64,000 bases of DNA from Amblyomma americanum (lineage: Eukaryota > Arthropoda > Arachnida > Ixodida > Ixodidae): contig NC_135498.1 of the NCBI RefSeq assembly GCF_052857255.1, positions 158,581,124-158,645,123 on the forward strand, written 5' to 3'. How positions within the stretch are numbered: the first letter of the stretch is position 1; each line of letters starts with the position of its first letter. The translations under genes were made by a program, and so were the position numbers. The notes under the pieces were generated by a model, which saw only the letters and a list, made by a program, of their open reading frames with translations, was not told the DNA's origin and ran no database searches. Shown one piece after another: positions 1-10,799 of the stretch.

Positions 1-1389
1 TGGCAGCTCTATTAGAAAGCGGAGTGGCATAGCCGATCGCTGTCACTAATTCGTCGCGAGGCGACGGCGAAAAGTCTGACTTTTTTTTTGTTTGCTTGTC
101 TCAAACAAATGGTCTACGCTCAGAAGAAATTTCCCTAAATACCCATTTATGAAGGCGCGCGTCTTTATAAATTCTTCGCAGTTTTAAAATGAACGTCACG
201 CACACTCAGGCCACAGCGCCTGAAAAATGGCGAAACGTTTCAGTGCGGAAGAGCGAACAAGCGCCATTCGCGCCTTTATTTTTATTTTTTTTCTTTCTTT
301 CCCCGGTAGTAGCGCATTCGGCGAATTTCTTCCGCCGAATGCGCTACTACCTTCTGCCAATGGCTGGCGCAATGTTTTTTTTTTTTTTTCAGCCTGCTCC
401 TCGCCCAAGAATCGAGCGAAACAACATGCCCTCAACGTGGCGACAGGTAAGCTTCGTCGCCCGTCCACATTTCACGAGGAACAAGCATTGGAGCAAGGAG
501 TCACCCTCCTGGCCGTGTCCCTGCTCTTTCTCACTTTCATCGCGGCTGCGGGCGGGGTTCTCCCAACCAGTCTTGTTGCGGTGCTATAGTTGGCCGCAAT
601 CCAAGGAAACCATAACGAAACACTTTGTCTCCTTTTTCTTTCGGACACGATTGAACCGATATGGAAAGGATGCGAGAACATAAAGAGCGTGTTCGTATTA
701 TTTGTTTCTATTTGTTTTTTTCTCCTCCTGTTTCTGCGCGCCTGCGTCTGAGCCGCTCTACAATAGAATCCATCCCCCCCTTTTTTTTCTTTTTCCAAAA
801 ATGCGCCACAAATGTGGCGCCTGCCAACCCTATTGACTGCGTACCGTCGAAGGTCCACCGTCGGCGATTGCCAAAATTTCCTGCGCACAACAGCCAGTCG
901 GCGCCCAAGTCCGAAGGCCGGCACGATGTGCGAACCAGACCAGTGGGCAAACAGGGCCCTTCGGTAGTCGCGGCCGAAGTCCACTCTCCGCCGCCCTCAG
1001 AGAGCACGCCACAATGCCCATTCCTTTCGTCACAATCTCCTCTCCCGCGCAGTTCGGCTGCCGTGGGCGCCCAGCGTCGAACAAAAGGCCACGCCAGGCA
1101 CAAAGCACGGCCAGAACCAGACCGCGATGCCCGAGTCCGCCACTGGCCGGGTCGGATGCCTGCAGTCACGCGAGGCTTACTCCGAAACAAAGTGAAAAAA
1201 AAAAAAAAAAGCGCGAGATCGCAGCCGCTGGGGCTTGTGGCAGGCGCGACAGAGTGAACATTTTGTGCCGATTCCTTGCGCACAAATCCTTTTTATTTGA
1301 CATTTTCGTCACTGGCCGCCACCGCCTCCAACACCAAAGCCGTGTACGCATATTGTTTGCTACAGTTATTAGCGCTGACGTCACGAGAG
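1..1389. other. Non-coding stretch with homopolymer runs
   Basis: No exon recognised. Several A/T homopolymers (for example 375-389, 780-792, 1195-1210) sit in otherwise GC-rich sequence; the overlapping open frames on both strands are composition artefacts. A perfect hairpin is listed separately. Probably part of the large first intron of SHPK (inference). Confidence 0.5.
305..351. repeat. Perfect 19-bp inverted repeat with 9-nt loop
   Basis: Left arm 305-323 (GGTAGTAGCGCATTCGGCG) and right arm 333-351 are exact reverse complements. The arms are followed and preceded by T-rich runs. The identity of the arms suggests a recent foldback or a structured RNA; no known family recognised. Confidence 0.75.
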
Positions 1390-1920
1390 GTAGGATGGAA
1401 AGTTGGGCTAGTTGGGTTACGTTCATTTTAAAGGAAAAATACAGCGCGAGCAGAGACGACGGACGAAGAAGAGGTATACAACACAAGCGCTGTCTCGCAA
1501 CTAAAATTTTATTCAGGAGGAAAGCACATATAAAAGCGACCGAAAAAACGGCGAAGTCAGCAATCACATAAGGCAGTCAACGCAAGGAACCAACTCAAAA
1601 GCTGAAAAGATAGCGCGGGGCGCCCTTTTCTATGACCCATGGCAAATCAGGTATTGTCCCAGAACCGTCTCTCCGCATCAAATAATGCATGTGATAGAAG
1701 GTTGGCTGATGCCCACGATAATTTTCTTCTTTATAAAAAACGCTTCCATAATCTCTCTGGTACGCTGGTCCTGGTGCCGATACAGTACCTCGGTTTTTTT
1801 TTTTTCAAATATCGCCTTACAGTTCTTTTTATCTTCGCACTGAGCGCAATGTTTAGATACATCTCACGATACAGCGCCCGGTTTGTCCGATATACAGGTG
1901 CCGGCTAATACCCTCGAGAA
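1390..1920 (-). mobile_element. Penelope-like retroelement, 3' end relic with GIY-YIG remnant
   Basis: Read on the minus strand, about 1908-1630 translates to a decayed GIY-YIG endonuclease tail: LYIGQTGRCI, then HQDQRTREIMEAFFI and a SQPSITC block, with several in-frame stops. This order is typical of Penelope-like C-termini. Downstream (1630-1390) is a non-coding 3' tail that ends in wording often seen at tick Penelope 3' ends (from memory). Non-functional fragment. Confidence 0.7.
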
Positions 1921-1937
1921 GCTAAAGTAACGAAACT

Positions 1938-1959
1938 GGGGGGGGGGGGGGGGGGGGGG
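1938..1959. repeat. 22-base G homopolymer
   Basis: An uninterrupted run of 22 G on the plus strand, immediately 5' of a foldback element. It may be a real mononucleotide tract or a length-uncertain assembly position. Confidence 0.9.
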
Positions 1960-1993
1960 AAATTCCTAGGAAAAGAATACGGCTCCGCTAAGC

Positions 1994-2083
1994 TGATGGA
2001 AACGACTGAACAGAGCTAACAGACGAGAAGGAAGAGAAGAACACCCGTCCCGTCTGTTCAGCGCTATTCAATCGTTTCCATCA
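1994..2083. repeat. Foldback element with ~32-bp imperfect arms
   Basis: Left arm 1994-2025 begins TGATGGAAACGA and the right arm 2051-2083 ends TCGTTTCCATCA; the arms are complementary apart from a few mismatches and small indels, with a purine-rich loop. Consistent with a short MITE or foldback. Confidence 0.7.
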
Positions 2084-3649
2084 ACATGTACCAACCAGCC
2101 CGAATGAGCCCTCTTCCGGAAACGACTAAGCTCTCGCGCTGCATTTTTCGCGCTGCATTCTTTTACCATGGAATAAAGAGAAGGGAAGCCGTGCACGACT
2201 GACTGGCTGCTTCTGCCGGCGGCAACAAGAGAAAGGTAAGCAAAAGAGAGAGTGGGGAACACTTCGACCTCACGCAGCTGCAGCGTCGATTCTCCCCTCG
2301 CGTGAACAGCCTGCCAGCGATGAAGGGCGTGGTGGGGAGTCCCTATCGGCACCGTTATGGCACAGGTTGAGCAGAGGTACTGCAGGACCCTCCTTATGGT
2401 GACGACGATGCAGTGCTGTTCCGAAACGGTGTCTCCATACACGCTAACGACTGGCGGGGAAGAAAAAGAGGAGGGCGCCCACAGTTGCTTCGGGCTCACT
2501 GCAGGAAGATTAGGGAACGCCGGCACTACTACTGGCAAAAAGCAGACGCCAGACTTTCGAACTGTGCCCTAAATATAGCTGGCACGTCAAGAAGCCATGC
2601 AGCACATCTTTTTTGTTTGTTGGTTTGTTTATCAAACAGGACACGCGCTGCTTAAGCCTCGACTGCCGCCAATCGATTGACGGTACACGGCTTACGCGAG
2701 TACTAGTAAGTGGTATGGTTCTGGCTCGCTATGCTCCCGTGTGCTCAACTCAGCGCAAGGCGGGCGCTGTGTTTCGAAGCGCGGCCGCGGTCTGTTTCGC
2801 ACGGCAGACGCGGCGCTCATTAGCCGGCATTCATTATACAGTTAAGTTTATTACCATTTTCTCTCTCTCTGTTGTGCATCCTACCGTCAACGTACCATCG
2901 CTGGAAGACATTGCTGCAGACAGAGGAGGAATCCGAATGGAGAGATATTCTTGGGCACCCACGGCAGCCGAAAACATCCGCACCACCGTGCGGGCTCTCG
3001 AGACATACGGGCCGCGGAAGAGAAGGCGTAGGAGGGTGCCTAATGAGGCTTGCAGCCGCGCACGCGATCTTCGTCACGCGATCGTCACGGGGTTGCACAG
3101 ACGCCACGCCACGAAGGAAGGAAGGATGGGCGAGACGAGGTGCATGGGCGCTTCGTCTGAGCCCATTCATGCCACGGCACCGTCTCGTCTCACCAGCTCC
3201 GTGCACAGCAAGGCGCCGGAAAGTGCGCATAGAATGAAATGTACACTAGCGTGCGGTGAGTATCCACGAGCAGTGCCGAAAGGAAAAGAAGCGTTTTTTT
3301 TTTTCTTTTAGAAGTAACTATGCAACGGCCTTCGGGCTGGCAATTCCAAGGCGTGTTGTTCTGACGCACTGAGAGGCACCGCTCTTGGTTGCCATCGTAA
3401 TAATGCGGAGCACGGTTCGGCGATCTAACTGCTTTCAAGCAGTGCATAGCAAGAATTGGATGTATACACTTAACTCAGGCCGCATGCTTGCTGGAGCCGC
3501 TGGTGCGGTCGCGCAAAGAAACGGCCCGTTTCTACCGCCTTTACCTAGAGCACAAGGAGGCTTGCAACACTCAAGCGTGCACCGCATTGTTCAGGGCGCC
3601 ACAGTGCATCATCCCTTCGCTATTGAAACACATTGCCCGTATGCGACTC
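2084..3649. other. Unassigned intronic/intergenic DNA
   Basis: No exon, RNA or repeat family could be recognised. Open frames on both strands over about 2820-3240 overlap each other and lack any familiar motif. Confidence 0.4.
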
Positions 3650-3950
3650 GCCGTTGTGGCTCAGTACGTGGCTTTGGCATTGAGATTCCCAAGCTCGCGT
3701 TGTCAGGTCCCGGCTTCGGTGGCCACGTTTCGATGGAGACAAAACTCAACTACGCCCCTGAGCTGTGCGATGTAAGCGCGCGGCAAGGTGCCCCAAATTG
3801 TCGAAACTAATCGTAAGCCCTATACTTAGGCCCCCTTTTCTCTCACCCCCTTCTTTCACTCCCGCCTTCATCCCTTCTCCATCACCTCACGGTTGTAGTG
3901 TCCACCGAGAAGTCCGTGGGACAGTTACTTTCCTTTCCTCATGACACGTT
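3650..3950 (+). mobile_element. Diverged Ruka-type tRNA-derived SINE
   Basis: Begins with a tRNA-like GCCGTTGTGGCTCAGT segment. It continues through the family's internal GATGGAGACAAAACTC and GTGCGATGTAAGCGC blocks and ends in the pyrimidine-rich tail with GTGTCCACCGAGAAG and TTTCCTTTCCTCA. Same order as the fresher copies at 11.7, 25.5 and 55.7 kb but with many substitutions, so it is an old insertion. Confidence 0.75.
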
Positions 3951-4604
3951 TGCATTCTGTTCCACTGTGCACCTTGATCAGTGCCCTGCTGTTTGCTTAT
4001 GACCTCACTTGTACACCGGTGCACAGATACACGCAACACAGGCTTCGAGGTTCTGTCAGATCTGACCACTCCCTTCAAACTCGCCTCGCGTTACCGTAAA
4101 CGACAGCACGCTTCGGTGCAGAGGGCAACCCTGCCCTGCAGCCTCCCTGACTGCCTCACAGCAGCCGTGCTTCGCAACGCGCGCACACTAGAGTCGAGAC
4201 GCTGTGCGCGATTCCCCGGCCTCGGCCATACCGGAAGCTCGCATTGGCCGGAAGTGTGCACATTTCCTGGGCGAGACACTCGCACATCAGAGCGAGTGCG
4301 TGAGGCGCCCTCAGAGCAGGCTTCGCTGGGAGCGAAAGCCGCAGCCATTTGTTCTCCGAGAGAATGCGCTTGGTCATCGCTTGGTTGGTGCCACACGCTC
4401 TATGCCTTCATGCCACGTGTTCCCAGCCTGTTTTCTTGTCTGCATTTTTTTCTCTTAAAGAAGCAGCCGCATGGGTGTCGTCGCCGTCCGCAAAGGCCGC
4501 ACCTCCACACCTCGGTGTCATACAGCCTTCACTACTGCTGCACTAGACGGCAAGGTCCGCCTGGGTTGCAAAATCCACTTTCCATCCATAAAAATCCCAA
4601 CCCC

Positions 4605-4720
4605 CAACGTGGCTTTGGCTTTGACAGTACGTGGCTTTGGCATTTAGATTCTGAGTCCAAGCTCACGTTATCAAATCCCGGCTTCAGTGGCTTGATTGCT
4701 TATTGCACCCGATTACTCCA
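4605..4720 (+). mobile_element. Possible fragment of the same SINE head
   Basis: GTACGTGGCTTTGGCATTTAGATTC and AAATCCCGGCTTCAGTGGC resemble the tRNA-like head of the copy at 3650. The 3' body is missing. Weak support. Confidence 0.4.
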
Positions 4721-4735
4721 ACACTGTTAATGACG

Positions 4736-5823
4736 AATTCCTCACACCCGCCTTATACCTATACGTACGGTTTATAGGTGGATATGAGCGGCTGTGCGTC
4801 ACGCAAGGGCGACGCACGCCTATTCTACACACCACCTTCGCACTTTAAACTCCATATACTCAGCTTTCGCTGAAATTCGCATTACCACAGGAGCGAGCGT
4901 CCGAGGATTTGTTTTTCTAACCGCCTACCTTTTTGCAGCACTGCAGTGCAAGCAACGCGCAGGAGGCTACGGCTTCGGCAACCGTACTGTTCTCACGCAC
5001 CGACGGACCAATGGTTTGCCAAAGGCTTGTCAGCTGACAGCTCGCGCTGTTAACGCAGCGAAATAACTCGTTCGCAGTGACGTGTACACCAAATGTAACC
5101 CCATTCACAAGCGTCCTCACGCGGATGCATCTGGGGTGGCACATCACTGCTGTTCTTTCTTCTTGTACCACTGAACATTTACACGACGTGCCGCTAATGA
5201 GGTCTAATAATGAAGTTTAAGAAATTGGCGGTTCAACGGTCTCACTTCATACCTCTTTACAGCGAAGCTGTTATGGCCCACCTGTGGCGTGAGCGTCGGC
5301 GACCAGTGCTCGCGTAACACATCGCGCGGCTCACGTGACCTAACGAGACCGGTGAGGTCACATGACGTCACCGGCAGCGAAGAGCCGCCCGAGCGCTCTC
5401 CGCAGTGATGCTAGTGCAGTTTCTTCACTTAATCGCAAAAGGCAGAAACAGCTGCGCTCGTCGAACGCAATACTGAGGAGAAATAATCGTATAGGTGTTT
5501 GTTAATATTGGCAAGGAGACCTTAGCCAGACTGACCGTGCACGTGTCGCACGTCCATTACGACGCACGGAGTAAGGGGCCCGTCCCGTGACGTTGCAACC
5601 GACGGTTTCACAGCCACTTTACTCGAGATATCAGCGGGGAAATGCGTGCTCGGCTATATGGAGAAACCGGCTTCGTTTGAAATCAAACCTTTCCCCTCGC
5701 AATGTTTCGAACATTGCACGTATTTTCTGATGGCATTTGCTTCGCACTGTGGGCACCGTTCCCCTTCGCCCAAATCTACCGCCCTCCTAAGGTGAAAACC
5801 GTCTGAAGAACACTACACAGAAA
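4736..5823. other. Unassigned stretch
   Basis: Nothing recognised as coding. About 5240-5400 is CpG-richer and contains CACGTGACC and TGACGTCACCGG (E-box/CRE-like words), which could be part of a retroelement LTR or an old promoter; not assignable by eye. Confidence 0.3.
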
Positions 5824-5911
5824 GGAGTAACAACGGAGTAAGCCGTCCTCTAGCCCACTCCACTTCACAAGAGGGAGTGCCCTAGAGAACAGCTTACTCC
5901 CTTGCTACTCC
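5824..5911. repeat. Foldback MITE, arms ~38 bp
   Basis: Left arm GGAGTAACAACGGAGTAAGC... (5824-5861) pairs with the right arm (5871-5911) that reads GGAGTAGCAAGGGAGTAAGC... on the minus strand. Few mismatches, very short loop. Confidence 0.75.
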
Positions 5912-5946
5912 CGTACAGGCGTATTGCTGTTTAGAGTGAAAAAGAA

Positions 5947-6475
5947 GTGGGCGGTAGGGGGCGCGAGCGCCTCAAATCACTCGATGCTGGAAAAGGCAGA
6001 TCAGGAAGGAATAGTTCTATGATAACTCAAGAGGCAGTGCCTTACTCTTTGAAGCTAGTTCAGGGTGTACTAGAACGCTCAGCTGCAAGAAATTTAACGA
6101 AGATGACACGTGTCTGTGTGTGGCCAATCTATATAGGAACGATTAATCACCTCATACTGAAATGTGATGGTATCCATCCGGATATCGATGCCGGCAGGGT
6201 CACTCTGCCTGAGGTCCTAGGGTTTAGAGACAACAATAGTCATGTAAATAAATCTGCGGTGGAAGTTAGCAAAACGCGAGTGAAAGATTGGTGGCTCGAA
6301 AGGAGAGAGGTGACATAAGGTTAAAAGTGTAGGACTGAAAACGTATTTAAAGAAAATGGTGAATTTTAAGACGAATTTACAACACAGCTAAATAAAAAAA
6401 AGCCGAGCATGATGGCAACTGCCGCCACCCCTTTCAAAGGGGACGCTCCTATCTTCCATCCATCCATCCACTCCG
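5947..6475 (+). mobile_element. 3' end of a non-LTR retrotransposon (LINE)
   Basis: Frame 5947-6318 ends with a conserved LINE C-terminal tail: HLILKCDGIHPD, LPEVLGFRDNN and a final RVKDWW. A 3' UTR with CAAAGGGGACGCTCC follows and ends in a (CATC)n repeat at 6460-6472. This arrangement (polyprotein tail, short UTR, CATC repeat) is familiar from tick LINEs. The 5' part is missing or decayed. Confidence 0.65.
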
Positions 6476-7662
6476 GCGTCGACGTGGTGAAAGGCGCACA
6501 GTTCCCACGGACAACGATTTAAAATGAATTTTTCCGAAGAGGGAATAGGCACAACTAAAACGAACGACGAACGGTATCGATCGCTCGAGCGGCTTGACGG
6601 ATGAGGGACAATTTCCGCGAAAGGTTTCATCATTCACCCCGGAACTCGGTGCGGCAGTAACAGCTGTGCCGGCATGAACTTTCTTCTTAGAAGGCAGTTC
6701 CCCGAGTGGCCCTTTCGACGACAAGCGGAGCACGAAATGCAATAAAGTCCGTTTCACTCGGGGGGGCAATTTGTACGTCCGTCCTCCCAATGAACCCGCG
6801 CGCATGCCAGGAAAGCGAAATGAGCACGCAGCGGGCACGCTGCCACGGGAAGCGAGCTGGGTCCAAGAGACCGGCAAGCGCAGCAGGTTATATAGAGGGC
6901 GGCATAGGAAGCCCGCTGAGAGAGGGCGGCTGCATCTGGGGTCAGGACAGGGACCAACAGAGGTCACTGGCACATGGCCCCATGTTCTGCGGTGTACTAT
7001 ACTGAGGCTAACATTTGCTGCATCACTGTTCGCATTCCCCCTTCTCCCAATGGCTAACCAATGCAGCGTCAGTGTAAGAACACTCTACTCTCCTAACGAG
7101 CAGAGCAGCACACATTGCTCTGACTTGCAGGATTGCCAAGGGACAGCACCTCACCTGTGCGTGGTAGGAATATCACTCCGTCTGATTGGTCACAAAAGAC
7201 CACAGGCGTACACACGCCTCTCCATAAGGGTGGGGGAGGAGGGCGACATTCATGGTAGAGCCTCTTCAAGTCTTCTGGGTAGCAGTGAGCAATAGGGGAC
7301 AAAATCCGCGCCCCACTTCCTGATGCCGATTGGGGGAAACCACAGCCTCCCTTTATCCCCCTCTGGGCATGTCTATGCCTAAGACAACGACGTAATCCCT
7401 GGGAGAGGGCGCTTCTACTCTGCGATAGAGAGGACTGTTAAGGTTTTTATCGCCTGCTTCACATGATGTTGACGGCGAAATCCGGTGCAAGGTGCCCTCA
7501 TTATTGAGGAATAAAGGAGTTGAGACCGGACGCTCCCGGCATCCATTCGCAAAGCTCCTCTACGGCATCTGCTGTCCGATGCTGTCTGTCGACTGCGCTG
7601 CGGCCTCGCTGGCCATCGTGAACGGCTCAGGATAACAACGTTTCGTACAAGTAAAACCACAG
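6476..7662. other. Unassigned GC-balanced stretch
   Basis: No recognisable exon or repeat. Several overlapping open frames on opposite strands have no known motif. Could be part of an LTR or unclassified repeat. Confidence 0.3.
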
Positions 7663-7850
7663 CGGCGGCTTAGTGGCTTGAGCATCCACCTCGCATGCGG
7701 GAGGTGCGATCCCCAGTGCCACTGCGTGCCCACCGGTAAGACAACGGGTACAAGCTTTACCCTATAGCCTCACGCCCGGCTTCTCAGGGGTGGAATATGC
7801 TTGGAAAAATGGGTCTTTGCTCTACCTTGCGTAAATAAAAAAAAAAACTG
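7663..7850 (+). mobile_element. tRNA-derived SINE, second family, with A-rich tail
   Basis: The tRNA-like head has an A-box-like GGCTTAGTGGCTTGAGC and a B-box-like GGTGCGATCCC about 35 bp on. An unrelated body follows, ending in AATAAAAAAAAAAA at 7833-7846. Distinct from the Ruka copies in body sequence. Confidence 0.6.
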
Positions 7851-8521
7851 GTGCCACGGCGCTCTTTAGCCAAGGCTGTCTTTGCGCTGTTACAATTTAT
7901 CATCATCATCGTACCAGTAAAAATTTTTGGAACTGAAATTTTTGAAAATTTTTGAACTTCTCTATGCGGGAAAAAAACTTTTGCAAATCTATTATTAACG
8001 TTTTCATCTCCTCACTCAATCTTTTTCACGCCTGCACGCTTACGCAGATACACGCACAATTTCGCCAGGGAAGGTAAACCAGGGCGCGGCGTCCTTCAGC
8101 CCACAACGGTGTCGCGGCTATTCAACTCGTGGCCACTCATGTTGACAGGCACCGAGGAAACAAACCAGAGTGACCGTCCACTGTGTTTTGGGGCCTTACT
8201 AACGAATGATCTGGACCACATTAAACAAGGAAACAAACAAAAGTTATTTACCTAATCTCCACGCATTGACATCTGTCGAGCTCGGCTTCTACGCGATAGT
8301 GTTCTCAGTGCTACAACTCGTTCCTCAGCACTTCGATGCCGCATTCGCCGAGTTGTTTTTTTTTTGTTTAACCCACCATCTTCAGCTGGCTGTGAGTAGC
8401 TCGTTCAAATGCTAGAGTACGCGCATTGCATTCCCCTGCCCTTGCATGGTTGCGTTAAAGCCGAGTGTTTTTTAACGCGAAAGCGTTCAGGCTCCCATTG
8501 CGGAGAAATTCTGATCTGTTC

Positions 8522-8792
8522 GTAGGCGTTGTGAGCGAAAAATTCCCCGAGAAGCAGCCTGGCGGGCTACCTAGGTCACGTGATCTTGTGGCGCCTTCAC
8601 ATCCTGCCCACGGGCTGGTGAGAAAACTGACCTCCGTGGCAGGAGGCAGTTCAATTGACCATTGGTCGCGAGAGGTTGCTCAGAGACAGCAACCTGGGTC
8701 TCACAAGCCCCACCGGTGGCAGTACCTGCCATCGCAGGGCAGTGGCGCATCGCTTAACCGCTGCATCAAGAGTGGTGTACGAGGACTCCCAG
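8522..8792. repeat. Interspersed repeat, copy 1 (paired with 43611-43883)
   Basis: Aligns by eye along its length with 43611-43883. Shared blocks include AGAAGCAGCCT, CAAGCCCCACCGGTGGCAG, GGGCAGTGGCGCATCGCTTAACC and GAGGACTCCCAG. On the minus strand the GGTTAAGCGATGCGCCACTGCCC part looks tRNA-like, so a SINE in minus orientation is likely. Flanking TTAACGCGAAAGCGTT (8472) and the segment to about 8905 may belong to a larger repeat. Confidence 0.7.
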
Positions 8793-9586
8793 AGATATGT
8801 GAATGTAAAGTAGAGAATGACCACTTCCACACATTTGGGCAGTCCACCCATTGACGCTATCGCGTCATACCCTTAGGGCGCAGCTTAAGCGTTCCCTCCA
8901 TTTTTTTTTTTTCACTTTTCGTCACGCAGCTCTATTTCCGAAAGCAAACATTTCAGGGCTGCACGCCCCCAGGAACAGGTGAATGTCTTCACGAAAAGGC
9001 GACGAACAGAGTGAGCAAAATATTAATCCAGTAATTCTTTGGACCACGAGTTCCTTCAGTAGCGTAGCATGCAATCTACGATGGCTATAAGAACTACCCA
9101 TGCACCATAGCAGCCGACCTTCGTATAGCAAGCCGAGACAGCGCTGCGCGCTCGTTTCGCAACTTCCGAAGGTGTTTGCAAACGCCGCACGTGCACGTGG
9201 AGCGTCATTACCATTTCGCCATGGCACACTCTTCGAAGCTGCCATGGTTCATAGCACAGCAGTTGGACAGCACGCCACGCATGAATAACAATATGTGCAC
9301 AAAGTACATGCGCAACGAACCCCGCAGACAGTTTCTGCCAAAGGGAACAGTCCTCATAATAAATACAACGATGCAAGCGCGCCGAAGAGTGCACCCCATT
9401 ACAGCATGTGTGCACGTGTGCATGCAGATGGCATGACTGCATGTCGATTTTTTTTTCTCCGGGGCAGCATTTACTTATAATCAGGGTCTATGCCAGAGAT
9501 AGTCCGAGTAGTTCTCCATACTTAGAGGAGACTCAGCGTAATGGTTGTGTATGCGCCTCATGTGTGACGGATGTGGCATGTATATG
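8793..9586. other. Unassigned stretch
   Basis: Nothing recognised apart from short homopolymers (8901-8912). Overlapping short open frames on both strands have no family signature. Confidence 0.3.
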
Positions 9587-9793
9587 TACAGTCTTTGTCA
9601 AAAATACACAGCCCAAGAAGTTTGGTTCCAAGTCATGTCGCGGGGCTCTTAGCACATTTGACAGCTTCGGAGGGTTGAGGACATAAGTTCCTCCCGCCTT
9701 CGTGGGGTTACGGTCCCTGAGTATGCAAGAGGAGCTGCGCTGCAGGGCTCAGAAGCAGATCCCTTGGGTTGTGTACTTTAGACAGAGACTGTA
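9587..9793. mobile_element. Tc1/mariner-type MITE, 207 bp
   Basis: Ends are inverted repeats of about 32 bp. The left end reads TACAGTCTTTGTCAAAAATA and the right end, on the minus strand, TACAGTCTCTGTCTAAAGTA, both continuing to ACCCAAG/GCCCAAG. TA at both ends fits mariner target duplication. No transposase inside. Confidence 0.75.
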
Positions 9794-10623
9794 CATTGTG
9801 CGTAGAGACCTAGCTTGTGCGGATGAAGCAGTAGGGGGCCCGTTTTATACCTCTGAGAGCTGCGGTAACGTTCCATTCTGTACATATCTTCTGACAACGC
9901 ATTCATCATATATCGAGAGAAGCAGCCTGCTCCGGCAAAGGATGCCAGCACCTCATATCTCACGTAAGTAAAAAAAAAAACGCACACAGCTTCTGTTCTC
10001 TACGATTTGTTGTTGCCAGACGTTTCGAGTGGCGACCTTTTCCGCTGGTTTCTGCTTCGCAGCGATCCGTCTTCAGAACTCGCGGCAACAGCACGGGCCG
10101 AGCGTTCGGCGGACACAAAAGAGGCCCATCTGCTGCCAAGCGCGCAGACCGTTATCCGCTAAGCCCTCTTCGGGGTGCGAACAGCGAAACGGAGGAGAAG
10201 GGGGAGGGAGGGGGCTCAACGGCGTCTGGACGATACATCGCGCTCTGTCGCAGTCTTTTGTAAAGTGCTACTTCCAGGCAACGCGCGGAAATACATTGCG
10301 CGATTCGACGCCGGTGTTAAAAGGGGAGCGATAATTCCGAAGCTTCCTCACCGAATGATGTCGGCGGAAAGGCGAACGTATAGAAGAGAGAAAGCGGGGG
10401 AAAAATAAAAGGCAAACGTGATTCCAATCACGACCAGTGCAGAATCGCGAAGAGGAAGGACAAAAAAATGAGAAAATCCACTCTTGACATTGACGCATTT
10501 CGGGGCCACGCCAAAATCCGACAGGCTGAGAATTCGCCTTCAAGTCGGCAGCGGCAGTTTAGTTCATGAAAGTATACTGTTCCTGCACAGCACTCACAAG
10601 TTCCGCAGTAGGATATATAGCTC
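9794..10623. other. Unassigned stretch
   Basis: GC-rich in its middle part with a G/A-rich tract at about 10190-10215. No exon, RNA or repeat recognised. Confidence 0.3.
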
Positions 10624-10705
10624 ATTGTAGTTTAAACGCGCCAAAAACCACACACACACGAGAGAAGAGAACGGTGTGCGGTTTTTGGCGCCTTTAAACT
10701 ACAAT
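10624..10705. repeat. Foldback element with ~32-bp arms
   Basis: ATTGTAGTTTAAACGCGCC... (10624-10655) is the near-perfect reverse complement of 10674-10705. The 18-nt spacer is purine-rich. A short MITE-like hairpin just upstream of the LINE. Confidence 0.8.
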
Positions 10706-10799
10706 AATCAATTACCAACTATTGGAGACCGACAGCCAATAAACGGACGCACTCAGGAAGAAACACGCACGCACGAGGCTGACTGTTGTCTGTCGGTGT

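Noticed and set aside
189..1571. Several overlapping open frames on both strands in the first 1.6 kb
   Set aside because: They pass through homopolymers as Phe/Lys runs, overlap each other on opposite strands and have no family motif.
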